Shown: piece after piece, positions 1-7,614 of the stretch
Layout of the letters: each line of letters starts with the position of its first letter
Numbering within the stretch: position 1 is the stretch's first letter
Assembly: GCA_016931875.1 (NCBI GenBank)
Contig: JAFGDX010000562.1
Coordinates: 1-10,572, forward strand
Length of the DNA stretch: 10,572 bases
Source: Prolixibacteraceae bacterium
Lineage (GTDB): Bacteria > Bacteroidota > Bacteroidia > Bacteroidales > Prolixibacteraceae
Reading direction: 5' to 3'
Made by a program: the position numbers and the translations under genes
Notes under the pieces: generated by a model
Database searches by the model: none
Told to the model about the DNA's origin: nothing
The model's input: only the letters and a program-made list of their open reading frames with translations

Positions 1-74
1 GTCTGAAAAAATTAGCAAAAATACAGCTAACCCGAATTATACCTTTTTCAGAAATATAAATAAAACTGATTTAT

Positions 75-82
75 TATTTTTG
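75..82 (+). promoter_or_regulatory. Putative -7 promoter element of mutS2
   Basis: The sequence TATTTTTG fits the Bacteroidota -7 consensus TAnnTTTG and lies 18 bases before the mutS2 ATG, which would give a very short leader of about 10 bases. No convincing -33 TTTG box is seen at the expected spacing. The T-rich stretch near 44-48 is the closest. Nothing else of note is visible in bases 1-100, and no gene end is recognisable there. Confidence 0.3.
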
Positions 83-100
83 CGCTGAAAAACAACAACA

Positions 101-2593
101 ATGCAGAAAATTTATCCTGAGAATTTTGAATTAAAAATTGGTTTCGACCGCATTCGCGAGATGCTGCACAACAAATGTTTGAGCACCATGGGGAGTGAAT
201 GGGTTGACGAAATGCATTTTCAGGATGATTTTGAAATTATTCAAACACAACTTGGCGAAGCTGACGAGTTCTGCCGAATTGTAAGGGAATTTGATAGTTT
301 CCCGGCTACACATTTTTATGATTTACGCGCTGCACTCAAAAAAATAAAAATCGAAGGCCGGTTTTTAGAAACCTCAGAATTGTTTGATTTAAAACGTTCG
401 CTGGAATCGGTGCGTGCCATTGTTTTCTTTTTTAACAAGCAGGAAGAGGAAGTTTTTCCGCTGCTGAAAAAGAAAACGGCAAATGTTCAGGTGTTTCCGT
501 ACATTTATGACCGAATTGACAGCATCCTCAACAAATTTGGAAAAATCCGCGACAATGCTTCGCCCGAACTGGCACAAATACGAAAAGATATTATTTCGCG
601 GCAATCAAACATGTCGAAACGTTTGCACGCCATTTTAAAACAGGCGCAAAAAGACGGGCTGGTGGATGAAGAAGCCACGATTTCCATTCGCGACGGGCGG
701 GCGGTAATCCCCGTTTCGTCATCAAATAAACGCAAGTTGCAGGGCATTGTTTACGACGAGTCGGCCACCGGGAAAACATCGTATGTAGAGCCCGGCGAAA
801 TTGTGGAAATGAACAATGAAATTCGTGAACTGGAATATGCGGAACGACGCGAAATTGTAAAAATACTAACCGGTTTTTCCAACGACATCCGGCCGTATCT
901 GGATGATTTGTTTTATTCCTATGATTTTTTGGGTGAAATTGATTTTATCCGCGCCAAAGCTTTGCAGGCTGTTGAATTTGATGCAATAAAACCGGACATT
1001 TCAAATAAGCCAATGGTTGACTGGTACAATGCCATTCATCCGCTTCTTCAAAAAACATTAAAAAGGGAAAACCGGAAAATTGTTCCGTTAAACATTCGCC
1101 TGACAGAAAACAAACATATATTGCTGATTTCGGGCCCGAACGCCGGTGGAAAATCAGTGTGCCTGAAAACCGTCGGATTGCTGCAATACATGTTGCAATG
1201 CGGACTATTAATTCCCATCAGCGAAGGAAGCAAAACAGGCATTTTTAGCCATATTTTTATTGACATTGGCGACGAGCAGTCGATGGACAACGACCTGAGC
1301 ACCTACAGTTCGCACCTGATGAACATGAAACATTTTGTGAAGTTCAGTGATAAAAAAACACTCATCCTCATCGATGAATTTGGCACCGGAACAGAACCGA
1401 TGCTGGGCGGAGCCATTGCCGAAGCAATTCTGGATCAACTTAACCAACTGCACACTTTTGGCGTAATTACCACGCACTACACCAACCTGAAACATTTCGC
1501 ATCATCGGCAGAAGGAATTGAAAACGGGGCAATGTTGTACGATTCGCAAAATATGAATCCGCTGTTTCAACTGGAAATAGGAAAACCCGGAAGTTCATTT
1601 GCCTTTGAAATTGCACGGAAAATTGGCTTGCCCGAAGAAATTCTGGAGAAAGCTACCGAAAAAGTAGGCAAAAAACACATCGATTTTGATCGCAACCTGC
1701 GACAGATCAACCGCGACAAACGCTACTGGGAAAGCAAACGCAAAAAGATCCGCCAGGTGGAAAAAATTCTTGATGAAATGGCGGCCAACTACGAAAGCGA
1801 ACTACAGGAAGCAAAAAAGCTCCGGAAAGAGGTGCTTTCCAAAGCAAAAGAGGAAGCTGATGTTTTGCTTTCAGGCGTTAACAAAAAAATTGAAAATACC
1901 ATTCAGGAAATAAGGAATACCCAGGCAGAGAAAGAACGCACCAAAAAAGCGCGTGAAGAACTGGAAGGACTGAAAAAACAGGTAAAACAAAAAAGCGACA
2001 GCAACGATGCATTTATTCAGGAAAAAATAGAAAAGTTGCGGCAGCGTGAAGAAAAACGGAACCAGCGACGTCCAAAAGACTCGCCAAAACCAATTCCGAA
2101 AAAAGAGCTGGAAGAACGAATTGAACTCAAACCCGGCGACAAAGTTCAAATTAAAGGACAAAATACCATTGGCGACCTGATTGAACTGAACGATAAAAAT
2201 GCGGTGGTAGCCTTTGGACAACTGATTACTACCCTGCCCCGCAAACAAGTGGAACGCATCAGCAATAACGAGGCAAAAAAACTGGAAAAAGGAAAACGCA
2301 CCGGGAATTCTTCGTTAAAACAAAACTTCTCGCAACGGCGTTTAACTTTTAAACCTGAAATTGATATTCGCGGACAACGGGTGGAGGAAGCCATTTCAAA
2401 AATCCAGGGATTTATTGATGAAGCCATTATGTTTGAAGTGGCGCAACTGCGTATTCTTCATGGGAAAGGGCACGGAATTTTAAAATCAACCATTCGCGAT
2501 TACCTGCGTGCCGAGCCCATGGTACGCAGTTTTAAAGATGAACATGTGGATTTTGGCGGCGCCGGAATTACGGTGGTAAACCTGGCGTTGTAA
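101..2593 (+). CDS. mutS2: MutS2 family ATPase/endonuclease with Smr domain
   Basis: This is a MutS2 family DNA- or ribosome-acting ATPase of 830 residues, close to the usual family length. The MutS core (about 1-320) leads into the ATPase domain. Walker A GPNAGGKS is at residues 345-352, the DLSTYSSH signature at 398-405, and Walker B LILIDEFGTGTEP starts at 421 with D425-E426. A long Lys/Glu-rich coiled coil follows (about 530-670), then a KOW-like module (LKPGDKVQIKG, from 676) and a C-terminal Smr domain (about 752-830) with DIRG at 755-758 and HGKGHG at 787-792. MutS2 lacks the mismatch-recognition domain of MutS. Family members are known to suppress recombination, and in Bacillus to rescue collided ribosomes; the role here is inferred. 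The ATG at 101 is the first in frame, with an A-rich leader and no strong Shine-Dalgarno. It converges on the lipid kinase gene. Confidence 0.97.
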   Translation: MQKIYPENFELKIGFDRIREMLHNKCLSTMGSEWVDEMHFQDDFEIIQTQLGEADEFCRIVREFDSFPATHFYDLRAALKKIKIEGRFLETSELFDLKRSLESVRAIVFFFNKQEEEVFPLLKKKTANVQVFPYIYDRIDSILNKFGKIRDNASPELAQIRKDIISRQSNMSKRLHAILKQAQKDGLVDEEATISIRDGRAVIPVSSSNKRKLQGIVYDESATGKTSYVEPGEIVEMNNEIRELEYAERREIVKILTGFSNDIRPYLDDLFYSYDFLGEIDFIRAKALQAVEFDAIKPDISNKPMVDWYNAIHPLLQKTLKRENRKIVPLNIRLTENKHILLISGPNAGGKSVCLKTVGLLQYMLQCGLLIPISEGSKTGIFSHIFIDIGDEQSMDNDLSTYSSHLMNMKHFVKFSDKKTLILIDEFGTGTEPMLGGAIAEAILDQLNQLHTFGVITTHYTNLKHFASSAEGIENGAMLYDSQNMNPLFQLEIGKPGSSFAFEIARKIGLPEEILEKATEKVGKKHIDFDRNLRQINRDKRYWESKRKKIRQVEKILDEMAANYESELQEAKKLRKEVLSKAKEEADVLLSGVNKKIENTIQEIRNTQAEKERTKKAREELEGLKKQVKQKSDSNDAFIQEKIEKLRQREEKRNQRRPKDSPKPIPKKELEERIELKPGDKVQIKGQNTIGDLIELNDKNAVVAFGQLITTLPRKQVERISNNEAKKLEKGKRTGNSSLKQNFSQRRLTFKPEIDIRGQRVEEAISKIQGFIDEAIMFEVAQLRILHGKGHGILKSTIRDYLRAEPMVRSFKDEHVDFGGAGITVVNLAL

Positions 2594-2701
2594 AAGCCTC
2601 CCTACCTCTTCAAAAAAAGAAATCAAAAAAATACTCAGAATGAATAAAGTTGAATTTCTGAAATAATTTCATACCCCCCCCGATTTCTGTATGTAAAAAA
2701 T
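2594..2701. other. Convergent intergenic gap, mutS2 / lipid kinase
   Basis: This gap separates two genes that end facing each other. No canonical hairpin-plus-U-tract terminator is visible on either strand. The only symmetry is a 6-base inverted repeat, TCAGAA (2635-2640) and TTCTGA (2656-2661), which is too weak to call a terminator. A run of eight C residues at 2674-2681 is a possible slippage site. Confidence 0.5.
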
Positions 2702-3616
2702 CTACACACTTAAAGTTGTTGTATTCCGATGAATAACATGAAGTGCATGTGGAATAATTTCGATATCCAGATGTTTTGTTTTGCCAATAATTTCACCATC
2801 GATATGAAAATCGTGGTATTTGTTCAATAAAATTTGTGCCTTTTCTGCCCGAAATACTTTTACATATTCCATACGATGAAGACTACCTGTAAAACCAGCG
2901 AAAATAAATGTAAAAACAAACCACCAGGGGTAGGGCTTTATTATTACAACCTCAAATTTTCCGTCGTTTAAGTTTCCTTGCGGGTTTATTTTTACGCCTG
3001 TCCCATAACTTTGTGCATTTGCAATAACAATCATTTCGGCTTTTAATTTCTTTTTTTTACTCCCGGTATTAATGGTGCAGGAAAAAAATGATTTAGGGGA
3101 AAACAGCTCTTTAAACAGTTGTTTGCCGTAGCCCAGCATTCCCCTTGTATTTTCCCTTTCAAAACGTTTAATAATCCGTGCGTTAATACCAATGTCGCTT
3201 AAATGGAAACAGTAGTGTTTATTGTTTATCCGGATAACATCCATCGGTTTGAAAGCTCCCTGTATATTGATTTTCAAAGCCTCTTCAAAACGCGCTGGAA
3301 TATTCAGATTATAAGCCAGTCCGTTGGCTGAACCCCCGGGAACAATTCCCACTTTTATTTTGCTTCCGATAAATTCAGCAGCCACCATATTAAAAGTTCC
3401 ATCGCCGCCAATTGCAATTACTTTTTCCGGCTGGTAATTTTTCGTCAACTTCTGAATCTGTTCACCATCGTTCTCACCTGTTGTCCGATAGATTTCAAAT
3501 TCAAAAAGTTCTTCCCCGGCAAACTGCTCGATTTTTTTTGTATAATCCGTATTTTGCCTGCTCCCCGATTTTGGGTTAATTACAAACAAAACTTTCTGCT
3601 TTGGTTTCTTATTCAA
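2702..3616 (-). CDS. Diacylglycerol kinase family lipid kinase (DagK/YegS type)
   Basis: This 304-residue protein belongs to the DagK_cat family (YegS, BmrU, DgkB relatives), which phosphorylates diacylglycerol or related lipids with ATP to give phosphatidate. Visible motifs are the N-terminal strand with NPKSGS (14-19), the nucleotide-binding GGDGTFN (70-76) and PGGSANGLA (93-101), followed by the beta-sandwich C-terminal half. Length is normal for the family. No transmembrane segment stands out; a hydrophobic stretch (YPWWFVFTFIFAGF) may contact membrane. The initiation codon is TTG (3616-3614). No ATG lies in frame between the upstream stop and residue 77, which is past the first kinase motif. 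The gene is divergent from an App1-type phosphatidate phosphatase 67 bases away, suggesting linked control of the PA/DAG balance. Substrate could also be a sphingoid base or another lipid, since the family is broad. Confidence 0.92.
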   Translation of the reverse strand: MNKKPKQKVLFVINPKSGSRQNTDYTKKIEQFAGEELFEFEIYRTTGENDGEQIQKLTKNYQPEKVIAIGGDGTFNMVAAEFIGSKIKVGIVPGGSANGLAYNLNIPARFEEALKINIQGAFKPMDVIRINNKHYCFHLSDIGINARIIKRFERENTRGMLGYGKQLFKELFSPKSFFSCTINTGSKKKKLKAEMIVIANAQSYGTGVKINPQGNLNDGKFEVVIIKPYPWWFVFTFIFAGFTGSLHRMEYVKVFRAEKAQILLNKYHDFHIDGEIIGKTKHLDIEIIPHALHVIHRNTTTLSV

Positions 3617-3662
3617 CTTTTTTGTTTTTATGATGGCGTAAAACTTGTAACATCAATTATAC

Positions 3663-3670
3663 CAAAGTTA
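3663..3670 (-). promoter_or_regulatory. Putative -7 promoter element of the lipid kinase gene
   Basis: On the minus strand this reads TAACTTTG, a match to the Bacteroidota TAnnTTTG element, placed about 47 bases before the TTG start. No good -33 TTTG box is found at 19-21 bases; that region would fall inside the start of the divergent phosphatase gene. Support is the single motif and its position. Confidence 0.27.
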
Positions 3671-3683
3671 ATGAGCAAAACGT

Positions 3684-4808
3684 ATGAAATATTTAAAACC
3701 CGTTTTTAAAGGAATCAAACACCCGTTAAAATTTTTGAAAGTTTTTTTAAAACAAAAAGCCGGCTGGCTGGATGTGCCAAAAATAATGCCTTATAAAGGC
3801 TATGGAAATGAAACGGATGTATTTATCCAGGGAATGGTAATTGAGGACAAAGGACTTGCAAAACCCAAAGATAATCAATGGTTTTGGCAAAACATACTGG
3901 CAACACTAAAACGTTTTTCGGGCGATGAAATTCCCGGTGTAAAAGTAAAAGCCGAATTTTTAAACGAGATACAAATTGCTGCCACCGACGAACAGGGATT
4001 CTTTTCATTTCACTTTCACCTGCCCGGTAGATCGAACGAGTTAACAACCAAAAAATGGCACACGGTTCACTTTAGCTTGCTTGATGATATTGTGGAAAAT
4101 CAACCCCAGGTTTACACCACCGGCGAAGTGCGGATAATTTCTAAAAAACAATCCAAAATTATTGTTTCCGATATTGATGACACTGTCATGATTTCACATT
4201 CCACACAAACCCTGCGAAAATTGCATTTGATGCTTTTCAAAAATGCACACACACGTATGCCGTTTCCGGGTGTTTCGCAATTTTACCGGTTGCTGGCGGG
4301 TGGAAAGCAAAAACAGGAAAATAATCCCTTTTTTTATGTTTCAAGCAGTGAGTGGAATTTATACGATTTGGTGGACGACTTTTTTAGTTTTAATAATTTA
4401 CCCAAAGGTGTTTTTTTGCTGCGAAAACGAAACCACAGCATTTACAAATTCTGGAAATCGGGCGGTGGAAACCACGAACACAAATACAAAAAAATAAAAG
4501 CGCTGCTGGAGTTTTACCCGGAACAAAAATTTATTCTTATTGGTGATAGCGGTCAGCAGGATCCGCTAATTTACGCCAGAATTGCATTTGAATTCCCGGG
4601 TCGGGTGGAAGCCATTTATATCCGCCGGATCGGCTCTAAAAGTTTGGCTGAAAAGCAGAAAAATATCCACCAAAAACTGTTGCATGCAAACACGCTGTAC
4701 TCCGAAGTGAAAGATACTATCCAGGCGGCCCGTCATGCAGCAAACAACGGGCTGATAAGTGCTGATTTTACCGGCGAAACAGTTCAATTCAAAAAAAAGG
4801 ACAAATAA
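3684..4808 (+). CDS. App1-like phosphatidate phosphatase (DUF2183)
   Basis: The protein has 374 residues and a C-terminal HAD-like App1 catalytic domain (DUF2183, PF09949), the family of yeast App1, which dephosphorylates phosphatidate to diacylglycerol. The catalytic motif DIDDT is at 163-167, with D163 the expected nucleophile and D165 the acid/base. Motif II is in YVSSSEWN (S220-S222, W224), and the metal-binding motif GDSGQQD is at 287-293. Residues 45-160 form a beta-rich N-terminal domain common to bacterial relatives. The first 27 residues are rich in Lys and hydrophobic residues, with no cleavable signal seen, suggesting peripheral membrane association (inference). The ATG at 3684 is the only sensible start; another ATG at 3671 is out of frame. 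It lies divergent to the lipid kinase, whose product would be its substrate. Confidence 0.9.
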   Translation: MKYLKPVFKGIKHPLKFLKVFLKQKAGWLDVPKIMPYKGYGNETDVFIQGMVIEDKGLAKPKDNQWFWQNILATLKRFSGDEIPGVKVKAEFLNEIQIAATDEQGFFSFHFHLPGRSNELTTKKWHTVHFSLLDDIVENQPQVYTTGEVRIISKKQSKIIVSDIDDTVMISHSTQTLRKLHLMLFKNAHTRMPFPGVSQFYRLLAGGKQKQENNPFFYVSSSEWNLYDLVDDFFSFNNLPKGVFLLRKRNHSIYKFWKSGGGNHEHKYKKIKALLEFYPEQKFILIGDSGQQDPLIYARIAFEFPGRVEAIYIRRIGSKSLAEKQKNIHQKLLHANTLYSEVKDTIQAARHAANNGLISADFTGETVQFKKKDK

Positions 4809-4859
4809 CCCTCAGCAAAGCTTTAGAAAAGAATTGAAAAAATTTGTATGTTCCCTGAA

Positions 4860-5288
4860 TTATTTTTTCAGGCTCGCATCCAAGGTAATTTCCAGGGTTG
4901 AAAGTGCTTTGGAAACCGGGCAATTTGCCTTTGCTTTGTTGGCAAGTTCCAAAAACAAATCTTCATCAATCCCCTGTACTTCGGCTACGGTTTGTAAATG
5001 GCTTTTGCTAATTGTAAAACTACCTCCGGTTTTTTCGATGCTTACTATTGCGGTAGTGTTTATCGATTTTGGTTCGTAGCCTTCATCGGACAGCAATCCT
5101 GAAAAAGCCATTGAAAAACACCCCGCATGTGCAGCGGCAATCAACTCTTCGGGATTTGTTCCTGTGCCATCATCAAACCTCGAAAAAAAATTAAACCCGA
5201 ACTCTTCTTTTGAAACATCCAGTTTTACTTTCCCAACCCCATTTTTCAGGTTTCCCTGCCAGTTGGCATGTGCTTTATTTGTTTTCAT
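4860..5288 (-). CDS. osmC: OsmC family peroxiredoxin
   Basis: This 142-residue protein matches OsmC, a cytoplasmic thiol peroxidase that reduces organic hydroperoxides, in both length and layout. The peroxidatic cysteine is C57 in the motif NPEELIAAAHAGCFSMA, and the second cysteine is C123 in NCPVSKAL; their spacing equals that of E. coli OsmC (C59, C125). The neighbouring E47/E48 include the expected active-site glutamate. The N-terminal segment HANWQGNLKNG also fits the osmotically induced OsmC branch rather than Ohr. Start is the ATG at 5288; a second ATG 11 bases upstream is out of frame. The gene follows the DUF302 gene by 33 bases on the same strand, so the two are probably co-transcribed. 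Its stop lies about 50 bases from the convergent App1-like gene. Confidence 0.95.
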   Translation of the reverse strand: MKTNKAHANWQGNLKNGVGKVKLDVSKEEFGFNFFSRFDDGTGTNPEELIAAAHAGCFSMAFSGLLSDEGYEPKSINTTAIVSIEKTGGSFTISKSHLQTVAEVQGIDEDLFLELANKAKANCPVSKALSTLEITLDASLKK

Positions 5289-5321
5289 GTGTATAACATT
5301 TTTGCTTTAACATTCTTTTTC

Positions 5322-5732
5322 CTATAATTTGGTGCCTTCCAAAGAGGCAATCGCTTTTTCAAGTTTCAGGGTTACCAGTTTGGCAAAATTTTTCAGCTCA
5401 CCATTTTCTACTGCCTGCATTGAAGCAAGCGGATTAATTGCAGCTATTTCGGTTTTTTCAGCCGATATTTCCCTTACAATTACATTGCATGGCAACATGG
5501 TGCCAATTTTGTTTTCCAATTCCAGAGCATCGTAAGCCAGCGCCGGATTACAGGCACCCATAATCCGGTATTGGTTGTACCGTTTTACGCCCAGTTTTTC
5601 CCTGAATTTTTTATGAATATCAATTTCAGACAAAATTCCAAAACCTTCTTTTTGCAATGCTTCTTTGGCAGATAAAACAGCCGATTCAAAATCTGTATCG
5701 AGTAACTTTTCTATATAATACTTCATCTCCAT
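5322..5732 (-). CDS. DUF302 domain protein
   Basis: This 136-residue protein is covered almost entirely by a DUF302 (PF03625) domain, a small alpha/beta fold of unknown function. The family hallmark is visible: C61-NPALAYDALELENKIG followed by LPC82-NVIVRE, with two cysteines that recur in the family. The open frame extends upstream to 5867, but the extra residues resemble nothing. The ATG at 5732 is preceded by AGGAG (5748-5744), 11 bases away, and gives the normal family length, so it is chosen. A second ATG two codons later (5726) is possible. It precedes osmC by 33 bases, suggesting a shared transcript and a stress or redox role. No biochemical activity can be assigned from sequence. Confidence 0.9.
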   Translation of the reverse strand: MEMKYYIEKLLDTDFESAVLSAKEALQKEGFGILSEIDIHKKFREKLGVKRYNQYRIMGACNPALAYDALELENKIGTMLPCNVIVREISAEKTEIAAINPLASMQAVENGELKNFAKLVTLKLEKAIASLEGTKL

Positions 5733-5743
5733 ATAATTTAAAA

Positions 5744-5748
5744 CTCCT
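5744..5748 (-). promoter_or_regulatory. Shine-Dalgarno site deciding the DUF302 start
   Basis: AGGAG on the minus strand lies 11 bases before the ATG at 5732. Good Shine-Dalgarno sequences are rare in this window, so this one supports the shorter reading of the DUF302 gene over the longer open frame that begins at 5867. Confidence 0.55.
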
Positions 5749-5906
5749 GAAAGGACCCTGTTCTGAATTTTAACTGAACGCGCCTTCTTTATGCGCCTAC
5801 ACAACAGTGATGTGAAAATGAAAATTTTGTGCCGGTTTTTTGGAGCAGCAGACAACACCAGCCTCAACTATTGATAATCAGGAATTTTACAGTTCGTTTT
5901 TTTTTA

Positions 5907-5954
5907 TTCTGATGTTGAATATTTACACAAAGGGGATTAAAATCCACATCAGAA
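5907..5954. repeat. Nested inverted repeat between regulator and DUF302 genes
   Basis: Perfect 9-base arms TTCTGATGT (5907-5915) and ACATCAGAA (5946-5954) enclose 30 bases. Directly against the right arm sits a second hairpin, GGATT (5934-5938) with AATCC (5941-5945). A run of nine T (5897-5905) precedes the left arm and four more A (5955-5958) follow the right arm, so the stem can extend across a one-base bulge. The U-tract is on the wrong side for an intrinsic terminator on either strand. It may end or protect the 3' end of the regulator transcript, or be a protein-binding site. Confidence 0.6.
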
Positions 5955-6001
5955 AAAACAAATTGTATAACTTCTTTTGAGACCCAAAAAATACAGGAAT
6001 A

Positions 6002-7354
6002 CTAAATATCGATATTGTACTGGTTAATTTTGTTATACAGGGTTTTGCGATCAATTTTCAGAATTTTAGCTGCTTTCGATTTGTTATAGTTCGACTCAAT
6101 CAGCGCATTGGTAATTACTTCCTTCTCTGTAATAAGGGTTGCTTCCTTTAGTTCTTTCACATCGCGATGACCTGAAAAATTATTTTTCCGCCTGCCTGTT
6201 TGCAAATTATTAAACCTGATTTCATCGGGAAGGACATCAGATTGTATCAAATTGCCATTTGAAAGCAGCACTGCCCGGTTAATTACATTCTGTAATTCGC
6301 GGATGTTTCCGTGCCAGTCGTATTTGAAAATCAGTTTTTTTGCATCCTCATCAATGCCTTCCACAGATTTGTTAAATGATTTATTTGCTTTGTCGATAAA
6401 AAAAGAGGCAAACTCCAGAATGTCATCTTCTCTTTCACGTAAAGGGGGAAGAAAGATTTTGAATCCGTTTAACCGGTGGTACAAATCTTCTCTGAATTCA
6501 TTGGCTTCGACCAACTTTAACAGATCATCGTTCGAAGCAGTAATTACCCTCACATCAACCTTTATCACCTTGTTGTCGCCAACTTTATTAATAACCCTTT
6601 CCTGCAGTGCTCTCAAAAGTTTCACCTGGTTTTCGTACGACAAGTTTCCCACTTCATCCAAAAATAGAGTTCCACCTTTGGCTTGTTCAAAATATCCAAC
6701 TTTGTTATTAATTGCACCGGTAAAAGCGCCTTTTATGTGCCCAAAAAGTTCGCTGTTGGCCAAATCTTTCGGAATAGCACCACAATCCACTGCCACAAAT
6801 GGATTTTTATTTCGCTTACTTGCATAGTGAATGGCTTTTGCAATGTATTCTTTTCCCGACCCGGTTTCACCTTCAATTAATACCGTAAGGTCGGTAGGTG
6901 CCACAACTTTAACATGCTGTATTACCTCTTGTATGGCCGTGCTTTTTCCGGTAATAAACTTTTCCCTGAACGAATTTGGTGTTTCATTTTCTTCTCCCGA
7001 CTCAAGCGCCCTGTTAATAATCCGCAATAACTCCTCCGGTTGAACAGGCTTGGTAATATAATCGTATGCTCCTGATTTTATCAATCTTACAGCCATCCTT
7101 ACTTCGGCATATGCTGTCATAATAATAACCGGTAACAACGGTTTTTTTGATTTTATTTCCTGTAAAATTTTATATCCGTCGGTGTTGGGCAAACGGTAAT
7201 CGCACAATACAATATCATAATTTTGTTTTTCAATTAAGCGGATACCATTTCTCCCTGTATATGTGCCCGTGGCTTCAAAATTATTTTGCTTCAGGTGATT
7301 CACTATCAGATCGCACATAAAAGTATCATCGTCAATTACCAGTATTTTTTTCAT
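6002..7354 (-). CDS. NtrC-family sigma-54-dependent response regulator
   Basis: This 450-residue cytoplasmic regulator has all three NtrC modules. The receiver domain (1-120) has acidic pocket D8-D9-D10, phosphoacceptor D52, switch T80 and K102. The AAA+ sigma-54 interaction domain (about 134-360) has Walker A GETGSGKE (162-169), GAFTGA (209-214) and Walker B TLFLDEVG with D233-E234. A Fis-type helix-turn-helix (about 410-450) ends in NKSKAAKILKIDRKTLYNKI. An intact GAFTGA loop means it should activate sigma-54 RNA polymerase. No sensor histidine kinase lies beside it within the window, so its partner is unknown. It is divergent from the diheme cytochrome c gene across 260 bases. The specific subgroup (AtoC, ZraR, NtrX or another) cannot be decided from sequence alone. 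Confidence 0.97.
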   Translation of the reverse strand: MKKILVIDDDTFMCDLIVNHLKQNNFEATGTYTGRNGIRLIEKQNYDIVLCDYRLPNTDGYKILQEIKSKKPLLPVIIMTAYAEVRMAVRLIKSGAYDYITKPVQPEELLRIINRALESGEENETPNSFREKFITGKSTAIQEVIQHVKVVAPTDLTVLIEGETGSGKEYIAKAIHYASKRNKNPFVAVDCGAIPKDLANSELFGHIKGAFTGAINNKVGYFEQAKGGTLFLDEVGNLSYENQVKLLRALQERVINKVGDNKVIKVDVRVITASNDDLLKLVEANEFREDLYHRLNGFKIFLPPLREREDDILEFASFFIDKANKSFNKSVEGIDEDAKKLIFKYDWHGNIRELQNVINRAVLLSNGNLIQSDVLPDEIRFNNLQTGRRKNNFSGHRDVKELKEATLITEKEVITNALIESNYNKSKAAKILKIDRKTLYNKINQYNIDI

Positions 7355-7424
7355 GCTTATTTATTTATTCAAAACCAATAATGAAAATATGACGGATATA
7401 AACAGTAAAACAAACGTCACTAAA

Positions 7425-7432
7425 CAAAGATA
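7425..7432 (-). promoter_or_regulatory. Putative -7 promoter element of the response regulator gene
   Basis: On the minus strand this reads TATCTTTG, matching TAnnTTTG, and would give a leader of about 60 bases. A weak TTTC box lies 17 bases further upstream instead of the expected TTTG at 19-21. The rest of the 260-base divergent region (7355-7614) shows no sigma-54 -24/-12 element and no clear promoter for the cytochrome gene. Confidence 0.3.
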
Positions 7433-7614
7433 TTACAAAATCAGAATTTGAAAAGTGTGTTACAGGAATTACAACGGCGAAAACTTAAATATGTTTATTT
7501 GCGCCACAGGAACACCTAACTGTAAATCACCCCGTATGTTGAAAAAATTTCGAACAAATATTGGATATTTTTATCTTTTTTTCTTAAATTGTTTACGAAT
7601 TTAACTTTTCCACT

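Noticed and set aside
1871..2248. Antisense open frame of 125 codons within mutS2
   Set aside because: It is a Phe-rich shadow of the Lys/Glu-rich coiled-coil coding sequence, with no independent evidence of coding.
4854..4872. Small hairpin CCTGAA/TTCAGG between the App1-like and osmC genes, considered as a shared terminator
   Set aside because: The stem is only 6 base pairs, it overlaps the osmC stop, and no T tract follows directly on either strand.
5733..5867. N-terminal extension of the DUF302 frame (45 extra residues)
   Set aside because: The extra residues match no part of the family, and a good Shine-Dalgarno supports the ATG at 5732, which gives the normal length.
6252..6827. Antisense open frame of 191 codons within the response regulator gene
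   Set aside because: It lies wholly opposite the conserved AAA+ domain, is Ser/Phe-rich and resembles no protein family.
7476..7505. Hairpin GGCG/CGCC upstream of the cytochrome gene
   Set aside because: Only four base pairs plus a bulged A/T stretch; too weak to support a structure or operator.
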